DNA from: Plectosphaerella cucumerina
Lineage: Eukaryota > Ascomycota > Sordariomycetes > Glomerellales > Plectosphaerellaceae
DNA: 64,000 nt
Reading direction: 5' to 3'
Assembly (NCBI GenBank): GCA_020746995.1
Contig: JAGPXD010000005.1
Span: 3,162,001-3,226,000 of the forward strand
The notes beneath the pieces were generated by a model. It made no database searches, was not told where the DNA came from, and worked only from the letters and a program-made list of their open reading frames with translations. This document shows, piece by piece, positions 1-9,895 of this stretch (position 1 is the first letter of the stretch; each line of letters opens with the position of its first letter). Position numbers and translations under genes: made by a program.

Positions 1-174
1 GGAGGGGAGGACGGGAGGAAGGTGGTTTTTGTCGGTGGCTCGAAGGAGCGGAAGAAGGAGCGGATGCGCAGGGCGCGTGAGGCGGGTTATGAGGATGAGG
101 AGACCACGGGGTGGAGGGCGGACATGTGGTGTTGTCCGTTGTCGCGTCTGGCAGGTGACGATGTTGGTTTGTGA
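1..174 (+). CDS. 3' end of an unidentified protein (partial)
   Basis: Frame 1 is open from the first base of the window to a TGA at 172-174, giving 57 codons rich in Lys, Arg, Glu and Gly with a charged KERKKERMRRAREAG stretch. The run of charged codons and the absence of stops suggest the C-terminal part of a gene that begins upstream of the window. No domain is recognisable, and the short length means chance openness in GC-rich DNA cannot be excluded. Confidence 0.4.
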   Translation, partial: GGEDGRKVVFVGGSKERKKERMRRAREAGYEDEETTGWRADMWCCPLSRLAGDDVGL

Positions 175-1728
175 CCGTGGACGGGAATTTGGGGTCTGGT
201 GTTTTTTGGAAGGGGTCCAAAAAATTGGAGGGTCGGCGTTCGGGGGTTTGGGGTCCGTGGTAGGTACGGCTTCGGGGGTCCTGCCCCGGATGTGGACTCG
301 GGCCCTTTCCCCGGGTGACTGCCGGTTGGGGTTTCAAGGGTCGGATTACGCTGCGATACCTTGATGGACTCGATGGACGGGACTGGTCGAGTTTATTATT
401 GAGTTGGTATGAGAAGTGAGATCTGAGGAAATAGGTTCCACGAGGCAGGAGGGTATTGCTATTTCCAAGCATCTTCAGTTTGGAGCTGTCAAGGGAGGTA
501 GGTACCAGTACTTCGATGTCCTGCTCACGTAACCCACTCGACACTTCCAGCACTTGAACTGCTCGGTAAGCCTCACGGTGATGATGTCTTCCAGGCCTCT
601 CCCTCCAGGATATTCAGTGTTGACATCTCGATCACTGCACATCACATGACGGGAAGGAGGCCAAGACACGTCGCGAATATGGCCGGGGCTTGCCTGTGTC
701 ATGTCCACGTCTTGTCTACGGGTCCATACAGCGGTGAGCCCCCTCGAGCGAGGCTCACCAGCTGCATCACCAGCATTCTGACTCGACGCAGCCATGGGAT
801 GATCATGTTGAGCTTCACGGCCCACATCAGTCAGGCCTGTTTTTACTCCCTCATCTGCCTCGAGCCTTCCCGATGAGCCATGCCTTTGTGTTGCAAGTCC
901 TAGATAGACCTGGATCATGATGTCTTGTCCTCGCACTCGCAGCACGCAGCCGCCCGATGCGCCCGCGATGCACTAGCATATGCAGCAGGGCTTAGCTGCG
1001 GCAGGCTCCCAGATGATTCAGGGATGGGCATTCGCTGATTTACCGCCTCGAATGCCCTTTGTGATCGTCCTCTTTCGTGGCCCTGCAGTGTGCAGTGAGC
1101 AGTGAGGACCCTGATGGCTGGTTCAGGCGGCCAGGCCCGCCCCCTAGGCGAAAAGAGGTACGTACCGCCGTCCCATCGTCCCTGCCGGCCAAGAGCTTAA
1201 AGGCGGCGTGCTCTCCCCCCACCATCCGTAGCGCCAGAAGCCCAAGGACGATGACGGTGGACCTGGCTCAACGTCGATGCCGCTTCCAGCTTCTGTTCAA
1301 CGCCGGTTTCTAACGCTTCAACCTCTCCTCCCTTTCCTCCTCGTGGCGATCCCGCCTCAACGCCGAATATCTTCCTCCTCCTCTCCTCTGAATCCCTATA
1401 ACTCCTGAAGAGATACATCAGACGATTCGACTTTACCTCCCGACACAGGTTCGGACCTGCCCTCTTATCCTCGATCCTCGATTGCCGTTCCCAGCCGCGA
1501 GCTTGACCCGATCGCATCGACTCCCGTACCTTCGTACCACCGGCAGACAAACCCTCAAGCACAGAACCCCCGATACACACCTGAAGACACTCTCTTCTCC
1601 CTACGATCCCACCCGATTCCCATGCCGATCGGCCTGGAGACCAGCACACACCCCGCTGTCTCACATCGCCCATGCGAGAGCGCATACCTTCGGCTTCCTG
1701 CAGGACCGCGATATAAAGGCCCGGCATA
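175..1728. other. Intergenic region upstream of the ZIP transporter
   Basis: I see no supportable gene here. Open frames on both strands have random-looking composition. From about 1310 the plus strand is pyrimidine-rich (repeated cctc/ttcc), as is common in fungal promoters and 5' leaders. A TATAAA-like string at 1712-1717 lies only about 12 bases before the ATG, too close to serve as a TATA box for that start. Confidence 0.6.
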
Positions 1729-3469
1729 ATGGCGGACTCCGTCGCGCCCGGCACCAGGTCCCTGGACAATGACACCCGCGGGTGGATCATGTGCATCGTG
1801 AGCGGCATAGGTGCGTGATCTCGTCGGCAGGGCCCGGTCGCGGCCCGGCCGCATTGTCTCTTCCCGTGTGCTTTGTTTTGCCCATGCTGACGATTCTGTA
1901 GCCTGCATCATTGGCGCCTCAATCATCTGGATCGACCTGCTCATATGCCACATTCCCGGAAAGAGTGGCTTCAAGATCCAGGAGAGCAGTGTCTTCCTGG
2001 CATCTGCCCTCAGTCTCAGCTTTGGCGTCATGGTGGGTCTTCATCCTCTGATCGCTCTGCCCAGATACTGACCTTTTTAGCAATTCTCGGCGCTGTACAA
2101 CATGCTCCCTGAGGCCAAGTCTTTCCTTAAGGAGGCTGGATATTCAGATCAGGCAGCAGGTGGCATCCTCATGTGCTGCTTCATCGCTGGCTTCGTCGGC
2201 ATCCAGGCCCTCTCCAGGCTCTTCCACCAGTTCATGCCCTCACACATCGTCGACTGCGACCACACCCACAGTGACAGCAAGCCTCGCTCGAGAAGTCTTA
2301 ACAGGAAATCCTCGAGGAGCACGACTCGTCAGAGGTACGATGGCGACGCGCACGCTCATACCCATGCCCACATTCATGAGCATGACCATGCCCACGGCAA
2401 CGGAAACGGACACGCCGTCGAGACAACCCCCCTTCTGGACCACGCCCGCGACGCCGACGATTCGGATGATAGACCCAACGCACCTAAGCGCGCGAGGACC
2501 ACCCAGACGATGCCCACATGGACCTCCGTGAGGAGCCGCGCCGGAACCGTCGACCGTCGCCCCTCCATGGCCCAGGTCCAACAGCGCGTCCTCTCCTTCG
2601 TGAAGGACACAAAATGCAACTGCGACGAAGAGGGCCCATGCTACGGCTACACCGACCCATGTGGCCAGGAGTGTTTCAAGCACCTGAGCCGCCGCGCCTC
2701 ACGGTCTCCCCGCCGGTCAGTCCTCACTCGTGCCTCAACCGGCCAGCTCAACTCGGTCCACGACAGCCACTTTGGCCCCTCGGGACGCGCCCACGACCTC
2801 GAGGCCAACGCCGGCCGCTCAGTCAGCCCCAGACACCGAGGCAGCAGTGCCGCAGCCGTCGCGCCGCTGGAGCCCACGGTCGCCGAACAGCCCGAGCACG
2901 AGGAGTACCCCGAGCAGTTCGACCAGGACGCCACCGCCACCGACGAGAGCTCCGACGAGCTCGAGTCCCAGCACCATCACCACGTCCCCACCAACGCCTT
3001 CCTCTCCCTCGGCCTCCAGACCTCCATCGCCATCGCTCTGCACAAGTTCCCCGAGGGCTTCATCACCTACGCCACCAACCACGCAAACCCCTCCCTCGGC
3101 TTCAGCGTCTTCATGGCCATCTTCGTCCACAACATCACCGAGGGCTTCGCCATGGCCCTGCCCCTCTACATGGCCCTGCGCTCCCGCTGGCGCGCCCTTC
3201 TCTGGTCCTCCCTCCTCGGAGGCCTCTCCCAGCCCCTCGGCGCCGCCATCGCCGTCCTCTGGTTCCGCATCGCCAAACACGCCCACATGGCCCCCAGCTC
3301 CGTCGCGTACGCCTGCATGTTCGCCATTACCGCTGGCATAATGGTCAGCGTCGCCCTGCAGCTTTTCGTTGAGGCTCTCAGTCTTGAGCATAACCGGAAC
3401 TTGTGCACGTTCTTCGCCTTTATCGGCATGGCGCTGCTGGGTATCAGCAGTGCTGTTGCGGCACACTGA
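1729..3469 (+). CDS. ZIP-family zinc transporter, Zrt3-like
   Basis: Three exons (1729-1810, 1902-2032, 2081-3469) give 533 residues. The ZIP-family metal-binding helices are clear: HKFPEGF near residue 392 and HNITEGF near residue 421, each followed by hydrophobic segments. Between the N-terminal and C-terminal membrane blocks lies a long hydrophilic loop with an alternating His cluster (HAHTHAHIHEHDHAHG, about residues 160-175) and a Cys-rich patch (CNCDEEGPCYGY), both plausible zinc sensors or ligands. Family knowledge: yeast Zrt3 exports stored zinc from the vacuole, and the order of motifs fits that group better than plasma-membrane Zrt1/2. Both introns have GT..AG ends and restore frame exactly. 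The subcellular site is inferred, not visible in the sequence. Confidence 0.88.
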
Positions 3470-3740
3470 GGAGCAGAGGCGTGCGGCTCGCCTCCTTGAG
3501 GGGGGGCTGGCCCGGGGCGTTCATAGGGGCATTTTTTTGCTTTGGTTGATCATTCTTGCGGGAGTTGGAATGGGCCCCTGCGATGGAGGAAAAGGGATAG
3601 ACTGGCTTGTACATCATGACGTCGATTAGACGAGAGGAACGGCGCATTGGGCATTGAGACCCGGGGGCTTTGGTAGCATCAATTAGCACATGAGTTTGCA
3701 TTCATCAGTCTGGAGGTGAACTAGGTGTGATGTTATCATG

Positions 3741-3880
3741 CGGCAGGTTGATCAACACAGCAACTTGATCAACGCAGCAAGTTGGTCAACCTGTCAGGTT
3801 ATCAAGAGCAATGACTCGTTCAAGACAGCAGGTCAACCAGGACAGCGGATCAGCAGGAGTGCCACAATGTTCAGTCAGGC
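3741..3880. repeat. Degenerate ~17-bp tandem repeat built on TTGATCAA
   Basis: Units starting near 3747, 3764, 3781 and 3797 share the palindromic core (g/c)TTGATCAA(c) followed by an A/G-rich cagcaa-like spacer. Later units up to about 3880 decay to gtTCAAg and ggTCAAcc. Spacing is 16-17 bp. The repeat is visible directly by alignment of successive units; its function is unknown. Confidence 0.65.
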
Positions 3881-4000
3881 AGATGGTCTGACGAGGAAGC
3901 TTGTCCTAATACTGGCTCAGCATCACCAGTTGATGAACTTCACTGTCCCTGAAATTGTCTTTTACCAGGACCTTCCACGTTGACGAACCTGCCCTCTCTA

Positions 4001-4153
4001 GAAGGCTGAATCACCTCCGCAAGGCTGAATCAGAACTCTACAAGGCTGATTCATGACTCCAGAAGGTTGAACAACTTCCAGACGACTGAATCACCCCCAG
4101 AGGGCTGAGTCACCACTCCGGAATTTTGAGTCACTTCCAGACGACTGAATCAC
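4001..4153. repeat. Eight TGA(A/G)TCA-like heptamers spaced 19 or 21 bp
   Basis: Heptamers begin at 4007, 4026, 4047, 4068, 4087, 4106, 4127 and 4146. Five read TGAATCA, TGATTCA or a near variant (one is TGAACAA), two read TGAGTCA, and one more reads TGAATCA at the end. Intervals are 19, 21, 21, 19, 19, 21 and 19 bp, about two helical turns. TGAGTCA is the canonical AP-1/Gcn4-type bZIP site, so the block could be a bZIP-binding array, although most copies are off-consensus. Confidence 0.7.
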
Positions 4154-4501
4154 AACATCACAAGCAGGCACGAAAAAAAGTACAGAGACTCATACATTAA
4201 GCAAAGCAAAAAACCAGCAAGTGGCCCCTCCCGGGGCCGGGTATCTTTCCGTACAAAACTCATAACATCATTACCGGGGGCTTCTTTCCCTGCCCCAAAT
4301 TCGTCCCTTCATCCCTCGTAAAAAATCAAACTGCAGGTGTTTTTTTTTTTGTTGTTTTTTTTGTGTTTCTTCTTTCGTATCGTTGGCGCGTACCGCGTGT
4401 GATGATTTCTGGGGGGGCAGGAGCGCCCCAGAAGGAAGGCGCGCGCAGAAGAAGAAAAAGGCTCGAGGCCGGTGGTCGTACACTGGGAGTTTCTCCTCCC
4501 G

Positions 4502-5428
4502 CTAGCCAGAGGGCTCCCCCTCGGCGTCCGCCAACGCGGGGACGGGGTACCAACCCGCCCCGTTGTACCGCGTGCGGAAGATCATGGTGCCATCGTTGGT
4601 GATGGCCTAGAACTCCGCGCGGGCGGACGAGCCGGGCAGGTCCGGCCGGAGGTTGAGCGGCTCCCCGTCCGGGAGCGGGGGCCAGTTCCTCGGCTGGCCG
4701 AAGGGGTCGCGCCACGGCCCGCCGGCGGCCGGTGTCTGGGGCTCGGCGGCGGCGGGGGGAGCCGGGTAATGGTACTGCAGGGCTGAGGGCTGCGAGTTGC
4801 CATTGTCGAGAAGAGCTTAAGGATCGGCCGTGTACCGAGAGTTCGTTTGGTACACGGCTCCAGAAGCTGAGGGGTTGGCGGCGTTGGCCTGCTGGTTGAC
4901 TGCTCCAGAAGAAACTTGAGGATCGGCAGTGTAGGAAGAGGAGGCCTGTTGGCCGGTTCGAGGAACGACAGTGTAAAGATTGCCCTGGTGGTACACGGAT
5001 TCAGAGGCTTGAGGATCGGCAGTGTACGATGATCGGTACACGGCTCCAGAAGCTTGAGAGTTGGCAGCGTGACGAGTGTTCTGCTGCGACGCGGGGCCAG
5101 AAGGTGCCTGTGGGTTGGCAGAGTAGTGAGACGGTCGGTATGGGCGTCTGAGGGCCTCGAGGGAAGTGTCTTGAGGATGCTGGTTCCTCTTCCTGACCCT
5201 GCCGAAGTACCAGAGGTCGGAAGCCACGTTGTAGAGGTACCTGGCACGGGTCGCGGCGTCGAAGTTGTGGGACTGGTGGAAGTAGGCAAGGAATTCGATC
5301 TGGTGATTTTCCGACAGGTAGGGTGCGTAAGAAGGACTGAGGACGGGATAGCAAAGAGGAGGGGGGCCGGATCGGGCCGCGGGCCTGGGATCCTGGAAGA
5401 TCGGCGTGCTGGACGTGGTGGAAGGGTT
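4502..5428 (-). pseudogene. Stop-interrupted reading frame continuing from TFIIIA
   Basis: Immediately after the TFIIIA TAG, in the same frame, 203 codons run without a stop to a TAA at 4817-4819. A further 69 run to a TAG at 4607-4609, and 34 more to a TAG at 4502-4504. The sequence looks coding: GC-rich third positions, a compact segment with many aromatic residues (ending SDLWYFGRVRKRN), then imperfect repeats of YTADPQASGAVY. In the last repeat the expected CAA (Gln) after YTADP is TAA, a single C-to-T change. There is no in-frame ATG, so it cannot be a separate gene without an unseen upstream exon. It is either a decayed C-terminal part of TFIIIA, a degraded neighbour, or an extension read by readthrough or editing. 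Confidence 0.55.
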
Positions 5429-7222
5429 CTAACCGAGGCGATTGAGGCCCAGAGCCGGGTCGACACACTGCTGGAAGTCGCTCGCAGGAAGGTCCTCGGT
5501 CTCTTGAACCCAGTCTCTGCCGATCTGCGTCTGGCTCAGGGTCAGGAAGCCTGGGTCCTGGATAGTATACGCCTGGCTGTGGTTGCCGTTGACCGGGTAG
5601 CTTGACTCGGGCTCGGCCGTCTGGGGCGCGAACTGCGACTGGCCTGCAGTGCTGTTGTCATCAAATGCCATGCCCATGAAGGGTTGCTGACGCTGAATGA
5701 CAGGCTGGTAATTGCCCTGGAAAGGAAGGGGAGCCGATCCGCGGAGATGGAGATTGTCAATGTCGAACTGGTCCTGGTTGGGAATGGTGGCAGGCTGGTC
5801 GGCAAGACCGACGAGGGCAGCTTCGTAGGGCTCGAGGTTGGCCGTGTGCATGTGCATGTGGTTGTCGAGGTCAATCTGGCGGGCAAAGTGCTCGCCGCAG
5901 CCAGGGACGGAGCAGGTCATGGTGCGATTGACGCCGGTCAGGGTGTTCATGAGGTTTCCGCTGCGACCGGGGGTTGGGTTGACGGGGTTGGTCTGACGCG
6001 TGCGCGCCTGGCCGAGGTGAACGTGACGGATGTGCGTCTCGAGGTTGGCCTTGGTGGTGAAGTCTTGGCCGCAGCCGTTTGCGTTGTTCCAGCCCGCCAT
6101 GGTGAGGTTGTCGCCGTGCTCGACCTGGCCGCAACGGAAGCGGTGGCCCTGATGGACGTTTCGAACGTGTTGCGACATGTTACTGCGCTTCGAGAAAGTC
6201 TTGGAGCATCCTTCGTACTCGCAGGGGAAACTCTTCTTGGGAGCCGCGGGGCTGTCGGAGTGAAAGTTCTCGATGTGCTGCTCGAGCTCGGCCTGTCCCT
6301 TACACTGATGGTCGCAGAAGGCGCACTTGAGATGTTCGGCGCGGATGTGGGATTGGAGGAGGGTGATGGTCGCGAAACCGACGCGCAGGGGCTCGCCGTT
6401 GTCGTCAATTTCCTTGCCGCACTCTTCGCACCAAAATTCGGGCTCTGCGTGTTCCTTCTTAGTGTGATTGCGCAGGGCGCCTTGCGAATCAAATCCGGCG
6501 TCGCAGCCCTTCTCGGTGCAAATGTATGCCTTGCGGCCTTCGTGAGCTGTGCGTTCGTGACGACTGAGGGTTGAGTGTTTGCGGAAGGTCTCGTTGCAGG
6601 GCGGGTATTTTTTGCACCTGTATTCTTCCTTGGCCTCGTGTGTTTTCCTGTGGCGGGCCAGACGCGTCGAGGTCTGGAAGCCCTTGCCGCAGATGCCTTT
6701 TTCGACCACCCAGTCGCACTTGAAGGTTCGCAGGTTCTTATGAACGCTGTCCACGTGCTGACGAAGATGCTTTTCCTCGAGGTAGGTCTTGTCGCAGCCT
6801 TCTTCTTCACACTTGAACGGTCTGTCGTTGTTGTGGGAGCGAATATGAGCGGCAAGGCGAGCTGGCCGATTGAAGGCACGGTCGCAGCCTTTCACGGTGC
6901 ACTTGATGGTCTTAAGGTCTGAAGGAAACCGGTTTCGCCGAGGTTTGTCGGAAATGGAGGATTGCGCTGTGTTGGCTCCAGAGTTGAGGGCGGCAGAATT
7001 TTCAGAGTCTGCAGCAGGTGACACGCCTTCGTCGTCGCTTACGTCGTCGTCAAACTCGGCAGCATCGTCCTCTGGGATTCGCCGAGTCAGCTAGTGCGTA
7101 GTGAGGCCCGGTCATCGGGGAAACAAACCGTAGTCGGCATCGTCCTCGGTCATCCGCTTCTTGGGAAACAGATCATAGGCGTCGACATCCTTGCCGGATG
7201 GCTCCGCTTTTCTCTTCGGCAT
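5429..7222 (-). CDS. Transcription factor IIIA-like C2H2 zinc-finger protein
   Basis: Two exons (7222-7129 and 7071-5429, intron 57 nt) give 578 residues. An acidic N-terminus is followed by about ten consecutive C2H2 fingers, the first with C-x4-C...H-x3-H spacing (CTVKGCDRAF) and several with H-x4-H. Finger number, the unequal linkers and the longer insert before the penultimate finger match the fungal TFIIIA family, which binds the internal control region of 5S rRNA genes and recruits TFIIIC/TFIIIB for RNA polymerase III. The C-terminal 150 residues are Gln/Pro-rich and disordered. The start MPKRKAEPSG is chosen because it lies in a basic, conserved-looking exon and the intron (donor gtttgt, branch gctgac) restores frame. 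The gene is divergent from RPB6. The frame continues past the TAG stop (see the neighbouring entry). Confidence 0.85.
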
Positions 7223-7683
7223 TGTTGCTAGCTTTCCTTCACATGCTATGCAGCAGGAATTGAAGCGTGAATGTGTTGTTGCGCGCGGCCACCACTGGCG
7301 TGTTGAAACGAGGTGACGGAGAAGCTTGTGAGAAAGACGTCGATCTACGATCTACCGCAGTTTGGTAAGAAAGCTTGACCTTGGCAAAGTTTCCCCAGCT
7401 TTTTTTTTGTGCGATAAGCGCGATTAGGACGCACGGACTACGATATCGGCAAAACTCCGGGTGTCCGATGGGCCGTGAGCTAGCCTGGATGCAGGTTCAT
7501 CCAGTGTGGAGGCCCTGGAAGCACCTGGCGCATCCCGTCGCAGCCTTGCATTGACATTTTTTTCAGGGCTCGCCTTTGTCCAGCCGCTTGAAGAGAGTTG
7601 CCAGCTTCTATTCACAACACACGACTGTCCGCCGTCGTCCTCAGCCTTGTTCTCCGCGATCATCACCACACACGCCTTTCATC
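7223..7683. promoter_or_regulatory. Divergent promoter between TFIIIA and RPB6
   Basis: These 461 bp separate the TFIIIA start (minus) from the RPB6 start (plus) and hold no gene. They must contain the upstream elements of both. No clear TATA box is visible, and a T-rich run lies near 7400. Confidence 0.6.
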
Positions 7684-8328
7684 ATGTCTGACTTTGGCGA
7701 CAACGACAACGACATGGGCATGTACGTTGTCCCCGGCCTCAGCGCAAACCTCCGAGTCTTCAACGCGATTCGTCACACGTGCTGACCAACCGAAACAGTG
7801 GCGAGCCCATGTTCGAGGATGACCAGCCCGACTACTACGATCCCGAGGTCCTCGACGATGACCAGGTCGGTCGCGACCAGGAGGGTGAGGAGGCCGACAA
7901 CGTCGTCACATCTGGCGACCCCTCGGCCGCCGCCAACGCCGGCAAGGGTAGCGAGAAATCTCATAGGGACAAGAAGATCCCCGACGACCAGCGTACCACG
8001 ACCCCCTACATGACAAAGTACGAGAAGGCTCGTATTCTGGGCACGCGCGCCCTGCAGATCAGGTGGGTGTTTCTAGCAACATGGCGGGGGAGCCTGGGCT
8101 GACCTGTCGCGAATAGCATGAACGCGCCTGTCCTGGTCGACCTCGAGGGCGAGACGGATCCCCTCCAGATCGCAATCAAGGAGCTGAGGGAGAAGAAGAT
8201 TCCTCTGATTGTCCGCCGGTACATGCCGGATGGCTAGTGAGTGTTGCGTCAATGGCCATTGCGCGCGAAGCTGATGCTGACTCTTTTCCAGCTACGAGGA
8301 CTGGACCTGCGAGGAACTGATGCAGTAG
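7684..8328 (+). CDS. RPB6: RNA polymerases I, II and III subunit RPB6 (ABC23)
   Basis: Four exons (7684-7721, 7799-8062, 8117-8236, 8292-8328) give 152 residues, the usual size. The N-terminus is acidic and unstructured. The conserved C-terminal half includes [37 protein letters not shown] and the closing RRYMPDG...EDW, which are hallmarks of RPB6/RPO26. This small subunit is shared by all three nuclear RNA polymerases and stabilises the clamp. All three introns have GT..AG ends and each restores frame precisely; the last splits the Tyr codon of the MPDGYYEDW motif. Housekeeping expression is expected. Confidence 0.95.
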
Positions 8329-9087
8329 ATGCAGAGAACACCGAGAGCGTCGCAGAGGCGGCGTGTCTGCGGTCTGGGAATGTTGAAGGCGCTCGGGAGC
8401 CCTGCTGCTTCGAGACCACATCTCGCCCGCACGACCTCTTGCCGCGCCTTGGGCGTGCTGCCATGGTCCCCCAGGACTATTGTGAATTAAGACATTAGCG
8501 AGGCGTTTTAGGCAAAAAGACCTTATTTCGGACACGAAGTGCACAAAGCGTGGACGGTGTCAGTGGGCGGGCGACTTGCGCTGCTGTCGCGTCGCATCGA
8601 GGGTCATACGGGCGCGCCGGCGAGTTGCCTGGATGCCTCAATTGCACGATGGAACATCCCAGGATGTAACGACACATCGCTCCCTCGGTTGTTGGTGCGA
8701 GTGTCTCGAGGGCAGTGGTCGCCGGTTCCGGTGTTTGGCCGTTGACAAAGGCGGGGGGACCCTCGCACAAAGAACGGTCGCCTTTGTCCACCAGATGACG
8801 TCGGGAACCTCGCGTGTTCTGCACCGGGAGCCTCGTGTAGATGTAGAATCTCGGGCCGCGGGGCGTGCTAAGTTTAGTTCTCGTGGCAGGAGTAGCTCGA
8901 GCATCAACATCAGGGTGTTGCTTCCTCCAGGAGCCTGAGATGGGCAGGTCCTGCTGTATAAGATGAGAGCCTTTCTGCCAGTTTGACAGGGAAAATAAAT
9001 CATCAGACATCACTTCCACTCTTCAATCAGCCTCTCTTCATCCACACTCGCTTCCAACCGCTTTCAAGCACCCAAACTTCCAACAAG
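8329..9087. other. Intergenic region between RPB6 and a secreted-protein gene
   Basis: No gene is supported. A 174-codon minus-strand open frame (8495-9019) has random composition and no domain. The end nearest 9087 holds the TATA-like element annotated below. Confidence 0.6.
8957..8963 (+). promoter_or_regulatory. TATA-like element (TATAAGA)
   Basis: TATAAGA lies 131 bp upstream of the secreted-protein ATG, a usual fungal distance for a regulated gene. Confidence 0.45.
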
Positions 9088-9513
9088 ATGCAGACCACCG
9101 CCTTCTTCACTGCCATCATGGCCGCCCTGGCCGTCTCGGCCTCCCCCGTCGCGAAGCGCGAACTCGGCGGAGTATGTGTCCTCCTATCCTTGGCCTTCTC
9201 CTCTCTAACACGCCCACAGATCCTCATGTGCGTCGGTGAAAACGCCACCGGACAATGCGACTACAGTGTCTACTCCATGGAGGAGTGTCACCAGCTTCCG
9301 GCTCCCTTCCACGGGAACATCAACACCTTTGCCCCTGACGGCGAGGGCTTCGCTTGCTTCCCGCGTACTTACGACTGCGGCGACATCTGCACCAGCCCGA
9401 CTGGCTGCACCTTTGGCGAGATTGACTTCCAGTATGAGCACAAGTACAACCTCAGCGCCATTACCTGGGAGTCTATCTTCAAGAGCTTCGACTGCCACCT
9501 CAAGCAGAACTGA
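9088..9513 (+). CDS. Small secreted 8-cysteine protein, candidate effector
   Basis: Two exons (9088-9171 and 9220-9513) give 125 residues. The N-terminus is a clear signal peptide (hydrophobic AFFTAIMAALAVSAS) followed by a Lys-Arg Kex2-type site (VAKREL). The mature part has eight cysteines and two N-glycosylation sequons (NAT, NLS), consistent with a disulfide-stabilised extracellular protein. The 48-nt intron has a consensus gtatgt donor but is itself a multiple of three without stops, so retention would add 16 residues; the spliced form is preferred because the skipped residues are hydrophobic and atypical. No named family is recognised. Small Cys-rich secreted proteins of this kind are common in plant-associated fungi, often as effectors; that role is inference. 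Confidence 0.75.
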   Translation: MQTTAFFTAIMAALAVSASPVAKRELGGVCVLLSLAFSSLTRPQILMCVGENATGQCDYSVYSMEECHQLPAPFHGNINTFAPDGEGFACFPRTYDCGDICTSPTGCTFGEIDFQYEHKYNLSAITWESIFKSFDCHLKQN

Positions 9514-9895
9514 GGCGGGAGAATTCTGACGGCGAGGCGTTAATTGGATGATTGGATGATTGGATTCTTACTTTAGACGCTTTCGACTCTTTCTCAGGCA
9601 TAATAGAACGTGGTTTCCTTCATAACCGAGTCATGATATGCCCGAGCTGTGGAACAGAAGCAATGGAGATGAAGGCTTCGAGGCAAGCTGGCCGACCCTC
9701 TTCCATCAATCATCCTTATCTGATATGTACGCCCCATCGTCATCATCTCGCATCAGCCAGGTTCATCGACCTGTGTGTGTGTCAAGGCGATACTTTCCAC
9801 TTTGAACTGAACAGGAGTTGATTTGAGACACTTGCACCCACTTCCGAGGAAACTCACAAAATGCTCGGCTACTGACTACCTTTGTTATAGGTGGG
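9514..9895. other. Intergenic, convergent gene ends
   Basis: This is the 3' region shared by the secreted-protein gene and the converging NLR gene. No gene or notable structure is visible apart from a short tandem gattggatgattggat near 9545. Confidence 0.6.

Larger units (their letters stand above)
3470..4501. other. Intergenic region with degenerate tandem repeats
   Basis: This stretch between the ZIP gene and the remnant downstream of TFIIIA carries no convincing ORF. It contains two families of short degenerate repeats (annotated separately) and, at about 4341-4368, a T-rich tract (long T runs broken by single G residues). Confidence 0.6.

Noticed and set aside
475..945. Minus-strand open frame of 156 codons
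   Set aside because: No domain, random composition, no splice context; open by chance.
1197..2031. Overlapping minus-strand frames antisense to the ZIP gene start
   Set aside because: They lie opposite the promoter and first exons of a clear gene and show no motif.
2518..3372. 284-codon plus frame inside the ZIP gene
   Set aside because: Arg/Pro/His-rich shadow of the real frame in GC-rich DNA.
5684..6574. 296-codon plus frame opposite TFIIIA
   Set aside because: Antisense shadow of the zinc-finger exons; Val/Leu/Gly composition reflects the reverse of Cys/His-rich codons.
8495..9019. 174-codon minus frame upstream of the secreted-protein gene
   Set aside because: No recognisable domain or coding bias.
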